Both the position numbers and the translations under genes were made by a program. A stretch of DNA of 33,434 bases from SAR116 cluster bacterium AG-426-A06 (GTDB lineage Bacteria; Pseudomonadota; Alphaproteobacteria; Puniceispirillales; Marisalimonadaceae), in the NCBI GenBank assembly GCA_003210115.1, contig QCNM01000012.1:1-33434 (forward strand), in the 5' to 3' direction. The notes beneath the pieces were generated by a model, which saw nothing but the letters and a program-made list of their open reading frames with translations, made no database searches and was not told where the DNA came from. Below are positions 7,670 to 15,215 of this stretch, in pieces; within the stretch, counting starts at the first letter, position 1; each line of letters starts with the position of its first letter.

Positions 7670-7703
7670 AATAATGCTATGAATAATTCATAGCATTATT
7701 TTT
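7670..7703 (+). terminator. Hairpin terminator/attenuator between urtA and urtB
   Basis: A perfect inverted repeat with 15-base arms (7670-7684 and 7686-7700) separated by one base, followed by a run of five T. In practice it folds as a stem of about 13 pairs with a small loop. It starts 15 bases after the urtA stop and ends 9 bases before the urtB ATG. Its place after the binding-protein gene suggests partial termination or 3' end protection that keeps UrtA in excess over the membrane parts. Confidence 0.75.
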
Positions 7704-7711
7704 GCTTTAAA

Positions 7712-9727
7712 ATGAAATATTTTTTTTTAATATTATTTACTATTTCAGGAATAAATCCCACTTTCTCTGACGAGAGATTAAGAAGTTTTATTAATGAAAA
7801 TTCTAACTACATTATTAAGAGTTCTTCAAAGACAGTTGATAATATTTTAAAAAAAGTAGATGATTTTAATGAAGAATCAGTTACTCAATTCTTAACTCTT
7901 TGGAAAAATAAAAAATTATATTATATAAAAAAATCCAAAAATATAGTCTTAGCAAAAAAGGCTGATGATAATAGTTATAAAGTATTTGACATTTTCTCCA
8001 AACCTTTAATAAAAAAACTTTCTAAAAAGAATTTAAAAAAAATCAAACCAAACAGTGGCGTTAGAGCAAAAATTTCCTCTGCACTAGTTCGTTTTCAAAT
8101 ATTCAGTAAAGATGAAGAAAAAAGGTTAAACAGCATTAAAGCTCTTGAAAAAAAAATACTTCCTGAGCATTTGGATCTATTGAGAAAGGCTTTGTCCCTC
8201 GAACAAAATATAATGTTAAGAGATAGATTACAGAATTTATTGTATCTTGCCATATTAGAATTTAGCCAAAACAAAATTGAAAAGATAAAAGTTTTAGATA
8301 AATTATCTGGTAATACGTCCATTGAGATACGAGCAGCATTTTCAAAAGTTTTAAGAACCTCCAAAATTATGGCCACAGATGATCTTAAAAAACTGAAAAA
8401 TAAAAACGTGGCACGTATTATCATTCCTGAAAAAACTATTAAAAACAAATACGGCGAAGCAGAGCCAATTAATATACTTTTTAAAAATAAACCGGAATTA
8501 AATATTTTAAAAGCTTATGAGATTGCTGAAAGAAGTGGTTATGTAAATAAAAGAGTCAGTCTTGAAAATATAAAAAATATTCTAGAAAGCAATATTGAAA
8601 ATGGAAAAGTTTTCGGTGTTAATGTTATTGAATTGAATAATTTTTCAAAAAGAATTGATATTTATAATAAATTTGCTGTCGAAAATAATAAAGAATTATA
8701 TAAAACTGTCTCTGATTTAGAAAATGATTTAAGCAAATTTCACTTTTATACCACCTATACGGAAAAGAGCAAAAAAGTCACTGATAAAGCTATACAAATT
8801 TTAAGTTCCATAAATTTGAAAGTAAAATTTTATAAGTACTTAGACTTATTAATTGATGGTTTAAGTTTGGCTTCGATTTACTTTTTAGGTGCTATTGGTT
8901 TAGCAATAACTTTTGGAGTTATGCGTGTTATTAACATGGCACATGGAGAATTCATTATGATGGGAGCTTACACTGGATACATAGTACAATTATATATATC
9001 TAATCACACATTATCTCTTATAATTGCATTTCCACTCGCATTTCTAATTACTTTTTTAGCTGGGGTCATTATGGAAAGGCTAGTAATAAGACATCTTTAC
9101 AAAAATCCACTGGATACATTACTTGCTACTTTTGGAATAAGTATAGCTTTACAACAGCTTGCAAAAAATATTTTTGGGACACAAGCTAGACCATTAACAT
9201 CACCACAATGGCTTGATGGAGCTTTGACAATTAATGACGATCTTTCTATTAGTTATATAAGAATTGCTATATTTATTCTTGGATTAATCTTTTTTTCACT
9301 TCTTTTATTTGTAATGAAAAAAACAAGATTTGGCTTAGAAACAAGATCAGTTACACAGAACCCTGCAATGGCCGCAAATATGGGTATAAATCCTGAAAAA
9401 ATTAACATGCTAACTTTTGGTTTTGGATCAGGTATTGCAGGAATTGCTGGGGTTGCAATTGGTCTTTTTTCTAAAGTAACATCGGAATTAGGTTCTGAAT
9501 ATATTGTCCAAAGTTTTATGACTGTTGTAGTCGGCGGTGTTGGAAGCATTTGGGGGACACTTGCAGGCGCCTCACTTATTGGTTTTTTACAAAAAATAAT
9601 AGAATGGTTTAATCCCTCTAATACTTTAGCAGCTCAAACTTATATGATTATTTTTATAATTTTATTTATACAGTTCAGACCTAGAGGATTGATAGCTTTA
9701 AAAGGAAGAGCAGCAAATGATCAATAA
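7712..9727 (+). CDS. urtB: UrtB, urea ABC transporter permease with long N-terminal extension
   Basis: One of the two permease subunits for urea. Residues 375-671 form the LivH-like permease: the start GLSLASIYFLGAIGLAITFG, VINMAHGEFIMMGAY, LDTLLATFGISI and the conserved GGVGSIWGTLAGASL stretch. Before it lies a region of about 370 residues, with a signal-like hydrophobic segment at 2-18 and then a lysine-rich, mainly helical part that includes HEAT-like helices (about 140-225). UrtB proteins normally carry such an extension, giving about 530 residues; this one is 671, so the extension is some 140 residues longer. The first 11 bases of urtC overlap its end. No Shine-Dalgarno sequence is clear because the terminator sits directly upstream. 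Confidence 0.93.
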   Translation: MKYFFLILFTISGINPTFSDERLRSFINENSNYIIKSSSKTVDNILKKVDDFNEESVTQFLTLWKNKKLYYIKKSKNIVLAKKADDNSYKVFDIFSKPLIKKLSKKNLKKIKPNSGVRAKISSALVRFQIFSKDEEKRLNSIKALEKKILPEHLDLLRKALSLEQNIMLRDRLQNLLYLAILEFSQNKIEKIKVLDKLSGNTSIEIRAAFSKVLRTSKIMATDDLKKLKNKNVARIIIPEKTIKNKYGEAEPINILFKNKPELNILKAYEIAERSGYVNKRVSLENIKNILESNIENGKVFGVNVIELNNFSKRIDIYNKFAVENNKELYKTVSDLENDLSKFHFYTTYTEKSKKVTDKAIQILSSINLKVKFYKYLDLLIDGLSLASIYFLGAIGLAITFGVMRVINMAHGEFIMMGAYTGYIVQLYISNHTLSLIIAFPLAFLITFLAGVIMERLVIRHLYKNPLDTLLATFGISIALQQLAKNIFGTQARPLTSPQWLDGALTINDDLSISYIRIAIFILGLIFFSLLLFVMKKTRFGLETRSVTQNPAMAANMGINPEKINMLTFGFGSGIAGIAGVAIGLFSKVTSELGSEYIVQSFMTVVVGGVGSIWGTLAGASLIGFLQKIIEWFNPSNTLAAQTYMIIFIILFIQFRPRGLIALKGRAANDQ

Positions 9728-10886
9728 AATTAAAGATCCCCTGAGTCAGCATTTATTAATTTTTGTAATTACAATGTTTTTGTTTACAATATTAGTTACT
9801 TTTCTAAGTGAACCTTACGGAATTAATTTAATTTCAACAAGTTTTGTTAAGGTTCTTGGAAAAACTTTATGTCTTTGCATAGCGGCAGTTGCTATGGATG
9901 TAGTATGGGGCTACTGTGGTATACTTTCTCTAGGACATTTTGCTTTTTTTGGATTGGGTGGCTACATGATTGGAATGTGGTTAATGTATGAAAGGACGGA
10001 ATTAATTGTTTTAAACTCTATCAATGAACAGCAATTACCTTTAACTCCTTCGGAGTTAAAAGAAGCTATAGGAAATCAAATTTTTGGAGTAGTTGGGGGG
10101 AAAGAAATACCCAATATCTGGATTTTTGCTGATAATATTTATATGCAGTTACTTTTAGTTGTGTTGGTTCCAGGTCTTTTAGCGTTTATATTTGGTTGGC
10201 TAGCATTTCGTTCCAGAGTAACTGGTGTTTATCTTTCTATATTGACACAAGCGATGACTTTAGCTTTATCATTATATTTGTTTCAAAATGATAGTGGTTT
10301 AAGAGGTAACAATGGATTATCAGGGCTTCAAAATATTCCACATATTGAGGGATTAGGTCAACCAAGTATATCTATTTGGTTCTTTTGGTTTAGCTCTATT
10401 GCTTTACTATTAACTTTATTTATTTTTAAATTTATTCTTAATAGTAAATTTGGATCTGTAATTACTGCTGTTCGAGATAATGAAACTCGGTTACGTTTTT
10501 TTGGATACAATGTTGAATCTTATAAGCTTTTTATATTTGTTTTGACAGCAATTATTACAGGACTGGCTGGAGCAATATATTATCCCCAAGCAGGCATAAT
10601 TAATCCAGCTGAAATTGCTCCTATAGCTTCAATTTACCTTGCAGTATGGGTGGCAATTGGCGGAAGAGGAAATCTATATGGAGCAATTTTGGGGGCGTCT
10701 AGTGTCTCTTTGTTATCATCCTGGTTTACTGGAGGAAATGCGCCTAATATTCCTCTAGGTTTTTATACAATAGAGTGGGTTAATTGGTGGACTGTATTTT
10801 TAGGAATAGGTTTTGTTTTGATTACTATTTTTAGTAAAAATGGTCTTATTGGGTTTTTAAACAATATTTTTATTAAGATAAAATGA
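9717..10886 (+). CDS. urtC: UrtC, urea ABC transporter permease
   Basis: The second urea permease subunit, related to LivM. It has about 9-10 hydrophobic segments across 389 residues, an N-terminal AVAMDVVWGYCGILSLGHF stretch typical of UrtC, and the cytoplasmic coupling loop AVRDNETRLRFFGYNV (about residues 252-267) that contacts the ATPases. A C-terminal GGRGNLYGAILGA motif matches the family. Length is normal. The start codon overlaps the last 11 bases of urtB, and its own end overlaps urtD by 4 bases (ATGA), so translation is coupled throughout. Confidence 0.95.
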   Translation: MINKIKDPLSQHLLIFVITMFLFTILVTFLSEPYGINLISTSFVKVLGKTLCLCIAAVAMDVVWGYCGILSLGHFAFFGLGGYMIGMWLMYERTELIVLNSINEQQLPLTPSELKEAIGNQIFGVVGGKEIPNIWIFADNIYMQLLLVVLVPGLLAFIFGWLAFRSRVTGVYLSILTQAMTLALSLYLFQNDSGLRGNNGLSGLQNIPHIEGLGQPSISIWFFWFSSIALLLTLFIFKFILNSKFGSVITAVRDNETRLRFFGYNVESYKLFIFVLTAIITGLAGAIYYPQAGIINPAEIAPIASIYLAVWVAIGGRGNLYGAILGASSVSLLSSWFTGGNAPNIPLGFYTIEWVNWWTVFLGIGFVLITIFSKNGLIGFLNNIFIKIK

Positions 10887-11623
10887 GAACTTTACTTGAA
10901 GTAGATAATGTCTCAGTCTCTTTTGATGGTTTTAAGGCAGTCGATAACTTAAGTTTTACTATTGGATATAATGAACTTCAAGCTATCATTGGCCCAAACG
11001 GAGCTGGCAAAACCACTTTTATGGATATCATAACAGGTCAAACTAAACCTGACAGCGGAAACATTTTATGGGGTGAAAAAAGTACTAACTTAAATAAAAA
11101 AAATGAGACAGAAATAGCTCTCCTCGGTATTGGAAGGAAATTTCAAAAGCCTACTGTATTTGAAAATAAAACTTTAATTGAAAATCTTATTTTATCTCAA
11201 AAGAAAAATAGAAATCCATTCAATGTTTTGTTTCAAAGAAATTCGGAACATGAAATAAATAGTATTATTAAAATACTTAAAGATATTAATCTTTTCAATA
11301 TTAAAGAGAAAAGAGCTGGTGAAATAAGTCATGGTCAAAAACAATGGCTAGAAATAGGTATGCTTTTAACTCAAAATCCCAAATTGTTATTAGTTGATGA
11401 ACCAGCCGCTGGAATGACGCCAAATGAAAGAAATCAAACAGTTCAAATTTTAAAAAAACTTTCAAAATCTAGTTCTATTATTGTAGTAGAACATGATATG
11501 GAATTCGTTCGTAATTTAAATTGCCGAGTTACCGTATTAAATGAAGGAAGTATTCTTTCTTCAGGTTCAATTGATTTTGTCTCTCAAAATGATGAAGTTA
11601 TAGAGGTATATTTAGGAAGATAA
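10883..11623 (+). CDS. urtD: UrtD, urea ABC transporter ATP-binding protein
   Basis: A LivG-like ATPase on the inner face of the membrane that powers urea import. Walker A is GPNGAGKTT (37-45), the signature is ISHGQKQWLEI (148-158, with SHGQ replacing SGGQ as is usual in UrtD), Walker B with catalytic Glu is LLLVDEP (168-174), and the switch His is H204 (VVEHD). The 246-residue length is standard. It starts within the urtC stop codon region (4-base overlap) and its last base is the first of urtE. Confidence 0.95.
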   Translation: MRTLLEVDNVSVSFDGFKAVDNLSFTIGYNELQAIIGPNGAGKTTFMDIITGQTKPDSGNILWGEKSTNLNKKNETEIALLGIGRKFQKPTVFENKTLIENLILSQKKNRNPFNVLFQRNSEHEINSIIKILKDINLFNIKEKRAGEISHGQKQWLEIGMLLTQNPKLLLVDEPAAGMTPNERNQTVQILKKLSKSSSIIVVEHDMEFVRNLNCRVTVLNEGSILSSGSIDFVSQNDEVIEVYLGR

Positions 11624-12321
11624 TGATATTAGATGTAAAAAACTTGGAATTTAATTATGGATCTTCTCAGATTTTATTTAATGTTTCTGTTAGAGCAAAA
11701 AAAGGAAGTATTACATGCTTGATGGGTTCGAATGGTGTTGGGAAAACTTCTCTTCTTAAATTTTTATCAGGTTCCAACAACGCTGTTAATGGCAAATACT
11801 TATATAAAAATCAAAATGTATTTAATCTACCATCTCACAAATTAGCTCAATTAGGTATTAGTTATGTTCCACAGGGTAGATTTATTTTCCCACTTTTAAC
11901 AGTAAAAGAAAATTTAGAAATTGGTTTTGTATGTTTAAATAAAGACAATTGGTTCATTCCTGACGAAATTTTTGACTTATTTCCAATTTTAAAAAAAATG
12001 CTTGATAGAAAAGGTGGTGATTTATCAGGAGGGCAACAGCAACAGTTAGCAATAGCTAGATCTTTAATTACGAGACCAAATCTTTTGTTAATGGATGAAC
12101 CTACGGAGGGTATACAGCCAAGTATAATAAAACAAATTGGAGAAGTAATATTGTATTTAAAAAAAGAGAAAAAAATGACTATTTTCTTGGTCGAACAATA
12201 TTTTGATTTTGCTTTTGGTTTGTCTGATTATTTATATTTAATGCAGAGGGGAAAAATTATTCAAGAGGGAGCTAGGAATAATTTAGATAAAAAGGCATTT
12301 AAAAAACAATTAAGTATTTAA
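11623..12321 (+). CDS. urtE: UrtE, urea ABC transporter ATP-binding protein
   Basis: A LivF-like ATPase that pairs with UrtD. Walker A is GSNGVGKTS (35-43), the Q-loop region is YVPQGRFIFP, the signature is LSGGQ (134-138), Walker B is LLLMDEP (154-160), and the switch position is Q192 in LVEQ, which is normal for LivF/UrtE proteins. Length (232) is typical. The start overlaps the urtD stop by one base (TAATG). The stop codon shares a TTAA with the convergent LysR gene, so there is no room for an intrinsic terminator after this operon. No urease gene follows. Confidence 0.95.
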   Translation: MILDVKNLEFNYGSSQILFNVSVRAKKGSITCLMGSNGVGKTSLLKFLSGSNNAVNGKYLYKNQNVFNLPSHKLAQLGISYVPQGRFIFPLLTVKENLEIGFVCLNKDNWFIPDEIFDLFPILKKMLDRKGGDLSGGQQQQLAIARSLITRPNLLLMDEPTEGIQPSIIKQIGEVILYLKKEKKMTIFLVEQYFDFAFGLSDYLYLMQRGKIIQEGARNNLDKKAFKKQLSI

Positions 12322-13196
12322 TTTTTAATTTCATCAATCATAAATTTTTTAAAGACTTTTAATCGTGGGTCATTTTTTAAATCAAATTTATAGCATAATG
12401 AAATATTCACCTTTGGTCCTTTTAATTCTGACAATATTTCTTCTAGTTTTATAAAACTCTCCATCCAACTTGGTAATGAAGATATTCCAATTGAATTTTG
12501 AGTAGCTTCGACAATACCATGAATATTAGAGATTTCTAATATGGGTTCCCTAGTATTATTCTTTTCTCTTCCAATATTCAGTAACCAATTTAATCTATTT
12601 CTATTTAGAGGAGGTTGTGCTGTTTCTCCATAAGCAATGATTTTATGATCATCAAGTTCACTTATTGTTTTTGGGAAACCAAATTCTTTAATGTATTCCT
12701 TAGAAGCATAAATCTTATATTGAAACTCAGAGATCTTAGTTTGAATATCGTCTTGAGATGTGCTTTCTGTCATTCTAACTTCTATATCAGAAGAATAATG
12801 CAATACTTTTGGTTCTGAGTCTCTTAGGTTAAGCGCAATTTGTATATGTGGATAACTTGAAATAAACTTTTTAATTCTGGGTGTTATCCATAAAGCACCA
12901 AAAGCATTAGTTGAAGCAACTCTTAATTTTCCTACTGGTTCTAATGAGGATTTAATATCTTTAATATTTTCAATTCGTGAATATATGTCATTAACTTTTT
13001 TAAATAAATTTTTACCTTCTGGAGATAAGGATAACCCCTTAGAATTGCGAAAAAAAAGTTTCATTTTCATTTCATTTTCCAACACACTTATTTGCCTACT
13101 TAGAGAGGAGTGACTAATATTCATAATATCAGACGCTTTTTTTAAATTAAGTGTTTGAGAAACGATATGAAAATATTTTAACCTATCCCATTTCAT
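12318..13196 (-). CDS. LysR-family transcriptional regulator
   Basis: A DNA-binding regulator with an N-terminal winged helix-turn-helix (about residues 1-60, WDRLKYFHIVSQTLNLKKAS then SHSSLSRQISVLENEM) and a co-inducer domain after about residue 88. I use the ATG at 13196 (292 residues), because MKWDRLKYFHIV is where LysR proteins begin; an upstream in-frame ATG at 13271 would add 25 residues that match nothing. It faces the urt operon tail to tail, the two stops sharing TTAA. LysR proteins more often control divergent genes, so a role in urt regulation is possible but not shown. The effector is unknown. Confidence 0.85.
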   Translation of the reverse strand: MKWDRLKYFHIVSQTLNLKKASDIMNISHSSLSRQISVLENEMKMKLFFRNSKGLSLSPEGKNLFKKVNDIYSRIENIKDIKSSLEPVGKLRVASTNAFGALWITPRIKKFISSYPHIQIALNLRDSEPKVLHYSSDIEVRMTESTSQDDIQTKISEFQYKIYASKEYIKEFGFPKTISELDDHKIIAYGETAQPPLNRNRLNWLLNIGREKNNTREPILEISNIHGIVEATQNSIGISSLPSWMESFIKLEEILSELKGPKVNISLCYKFDLKNDPRLKVFKKFMIDEIKN

Positions 13197-13508
13197 AATT
13201 AAGCATCTCTCATATTTAAAATACTTGAATTCGAAAAATTGAAATCCTGAGTATGTCAATTTTAAATTCAAAATGTTTCTTCAATATTTTATAAGTATGA
13301 AGAATAATAATCTCCTCCTATTATTTGAAAAATTGCATACCCTTAATTGGGTATGCTTTTTCAAAATTAAGCAATAATTAGTGATTTCTTTTTATTAATT
13401 AATTAATGAATGTATAACTTTTAGACAATATTTACGAAAATCTAAAATTGTGAAAAAAATATTTAAAAATTAAGTTGATAGTCTAACAAAGAAAATAAAA
13501 TTATTAAT
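13197..13508. other. Intergenic region between LysR and SDR genes
   Basis: About 312 bases without a gene. It holds the LysR leader (minus strand), an AGGAGGAG on the minus strand near 13310 that is flanked by AATAATA/TTATTATT and has no start codon at the right distance, the hairpin terminator at 13335-13361, and about 147 AT-rich bases of probable SDR 3' UTR. No RNA gene is recognised. Confidence 0.5.
13335..13361. terminator. Intrinsic terminator, possibly bidirectional
   Basis: GCATACCC and GGGTATGC form a perfect 8-pair GC-containing stem with a 6-base loop, followed directly by five T on the plus strand. On the minus strand the stem is followed by AA and then five T. The only known transcript that needs it is the SDR mRNA on the minus strand, yet the better U-tract is on the plus strand, where no gene ends. 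A plus-strand RNA starting near the LysR promoter is therefore possible. Confidence 0.75.
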
Positions 13509-14216
13509 TTAAGATGTTAGCCATCCACCATCAACATCTATGGTTGTTCCAGTAATGAATTCATTTTCTATGGCAAATATTATACCTTTTGCAACTTCTT
13601 TAGACGTGCCGGCTCTTGGAATTAAATTATTTTGTGTTGCATTTTTATAAAATTCTTCTCTTTCATTACCTTTAAGAGGACTCATTGGTGTGTCAATTAC
13701 TCCAGGTGATACAATATTAATTCTTTTAGGGGCAATTTCAGGAGCTATACCTCTTGCAAAAGCCTCAACGGCACCACCGACTGATGAAATTGCTATTTGA
13801 CCTGGTCTACACTTTCTTGCAGGCGATCCGCTGACTAAAACAATATTTCCATTATTTGCAAGATACTCTGTGCCATATCTAACTACATTTGTATATCCCC
13901 AAAGTTTTGCAAATGAGCTTCTATATCCTTCTAAATCCATTTTAAGAAAAGGTCCAACAGCTCTTGTGCCTCCAGTAGCACAATTTATTAAAACATCAAA
14001 TTCTCCTTGATTTTTAAAAAAGGATTTCAAAGCCTCTTCATCAAGAACATCAATTTTTTCAAGAGTTACATTTTCAGGAACATTAGTCATTTTATCAGGA
14101 TTTCTACTAATTGCGATTATCTCTGCAGCACCTTTTTCAGACATAATCTTAGTAGCTGCTTCTCCAATACCTGAAGTTCCACCAAAAATAATAATTTTCT
14201 TTCCTGATATATTCAT
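13509..14216 (-). CDS. SDR-family protein lacking the YxxxK catalytic motif
   Basis: A 235-residue Rossmann protein of the short-chain dehydrogenase/reductase family. The cofactor loop GGTSGIG (12-18) is intact, as are the IVSPGVIDTPM motif after the active site and the C-terminal GTTIDVDGG. The serine strand is VLVSGSPA (127-133). Where the family has YxxxK, this protein has ISSVG: I143 replaces the catalytic Tyr and G147 the Lys, followed by the usual AVEAF helix. It therefore probably binds NAD(P) but may not do standard hydride transfer; related divergent SDRs exist. AAAGGA precedes the ATG. It appears monocistronic. Confidence 0.85.
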   Translation of the reverse strand: MNISGKKIIIFGGTSGIGEAATKIMSEKGAAEIIAISRNPDKMTNVPENVTLEKIDVLDEEALKSFFKNQGEFDVLINCATGGTRAVGPFLKMDLEGYRSSFAKLWGYTNVVRYGTEYLANNGNIVLVSGSPARKCRPGQIAISSVGGAVEAFARGIAPEIAPKRINIVSPGVIDTPMSPLKGNEREEFYKNATQNNLIPRAGTSKEVAKGIIFAIENEFITGTTIDVDGGWLTS

Positions 14217-14305
14217 AAAAATCCTTTTAAATTAAATAACATTTGAAAATTCTTTTTATTAATAACATTATTATTTCAAAAATTAAATACAATTTAAGGT
14301 GAATA

Positions 14306-15001
14306 ATGACTACAGAAATGTTTAGAAATAACTCATATTTAAAATCTTGTAATTCTAAAATAATAAAAATTGAAGATGATGGCATTATATTGAATCAAAC
14401 TATTTTTTATCCAGAAGCTGGTGGACAGCCTGGAGATAAAGGAAAAATTATAATAAGAAATGAACAAATTGATGTGCTGGATACTAGGTACGTAAATAAT
14501 GAGATAATACACGTATTAGAAAATATTTCTAATTTAAGTGTAGATGATGAAATAGAATGCAAAATTGATTGGGAAAGAAGATTTAATATTATGCAGGTTC
14601 ATACTACTTTACACCTCCTATGTTCATTAATTTCTGCACCAGTAACGGGAGGTCAGATTAATGAAAACAAAGGTCGACTTGATTTTGATTTAGAATCAAA
14701 ACCCAATAAAGAAGAGATATTGGAAGGATTAAACAATTTAATTAAACAAAATTATGAGGTAAGCATTTCTAGTATATCTGAAACTGAACTTGATGAAAAA
14801 CCTGATTTAGTAAGAACAATGGCTGTTCAACCTCCTAGAGGTAAAGGAGAAATTAGAATGATTGATATTGGAAAAGGTGTTGATTATCAACCTTGTGGTG
14901 GCACGCATGTTAATAATACAAGTGAAATAAGAGAAGTAAAAAAAATCAAAGTTGAAAACAAAGGTAGAATGAATAAAAGGGTTATTGTTGATTTCCTATA
15001 A
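14306..15001 (+). CDS. AlaX-type alanyl-tRNA editing protein
   Basis: A freestanding trans-editing enzyme related to the editing domain of AlaRS, expected to hydrolyse Ser-tRNA(Ala) or Gly-tRNA(Ala). FYPEAGGQPGD (34-44) is the conserved editing loop. The zinc site is H99 and H103 (HTTLH) with C197 and H201 (CGGTH). Length 231 and the C-terminal TSEI region fit the AlaX-M class, which keeps the N-terminal GG-containing domain. AAGGTGA lies just upstream of the ATG. It stands alone, divergent from the SDR gene and convergent with the small lipoprotein gene. Confidence 0.9.
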   Translation: MTTEMFRNNSYLKSCNSKIIKIEDDGIILNQTIFYPEAGGQPGDKGKIIIRNEQIDVLDTRYVNNEIIHVLENISNLSVDDEIECKIDWERRFNIMQVHTTLHLLCSLISAPVTGGQINENKGRLDFDLESKPNKEEILEGLNNLIKQNYEVSISSISETELDEKPDLVRTMAVQPPRGKGEIRMIDIGKGVDYQPCGGTHVNNTSEIREVKKIKVENKGRMNKRVIVDFL

Positions 15002-15009
15002 AAACCAAT

Positions 15010-15210
15010 TTAGGAGTTAATTGATTTTATTTTTTCTAAAAAATTTTCTTCTTGAATAATCATACAATTTTTATAATCAAGACTTCCTTCAGTATGTTTA
15101 TATTCATTTATACAACTTTTTTTCCAAACTCTTTCAATTTCTCTTATATTTTTAGAGCAATTGAAAATAAAAAAAAAACTTATCAATAATATTAAATTTT
15201 TTATATACAT
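15010..15210 (-). CDS. Small putative lipoprotein, 66 residues
   Basis: An N-terminal signal (YIKNLILLISFFFIFNC) ends in a lipobox-like FIFNC with acylated cysteine C18. The remaining 48 residues are charged and contain C33 and C49, possibly a disulfide. It starts 5 bases after the methyltransferase stop and shares its orientation, so it is probably the last gene of the GMC-methyltransferase operon. No family is recognised. It may be a small envelope protein retained only in related marine bacteria. Confidence 0.6.
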   Translation of the reverse strand: MYIKNLILLISFFFIFNCSKNIREIERVWKKSCINEYKHTEGSLDYKNCMIIQEENFLEKIKSINS

Positions 15211-15215
15211 ACTTG

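Noticed and set aside
11623-12321. UrtE treated as defective because the switch His is Gln (LVEQ)
   Set aside because: LivF and UrtE proteins normally carry Gln here, so it is not an unusual loss.
13254-13259. TTGACA on the minus strand as the LysR -35 box
   Set aside because: No acceptable -10 hexamer lies 16-18 bases downstream, so a promoter call is not supported.
13197-13271. Upstream ATG (13271) as the start of the LysR gene
   Set aside because: The extra 25 residues match no LysR N-terminus, whereas MKWDRLKYFHIV at 13196 is the standard beginning.
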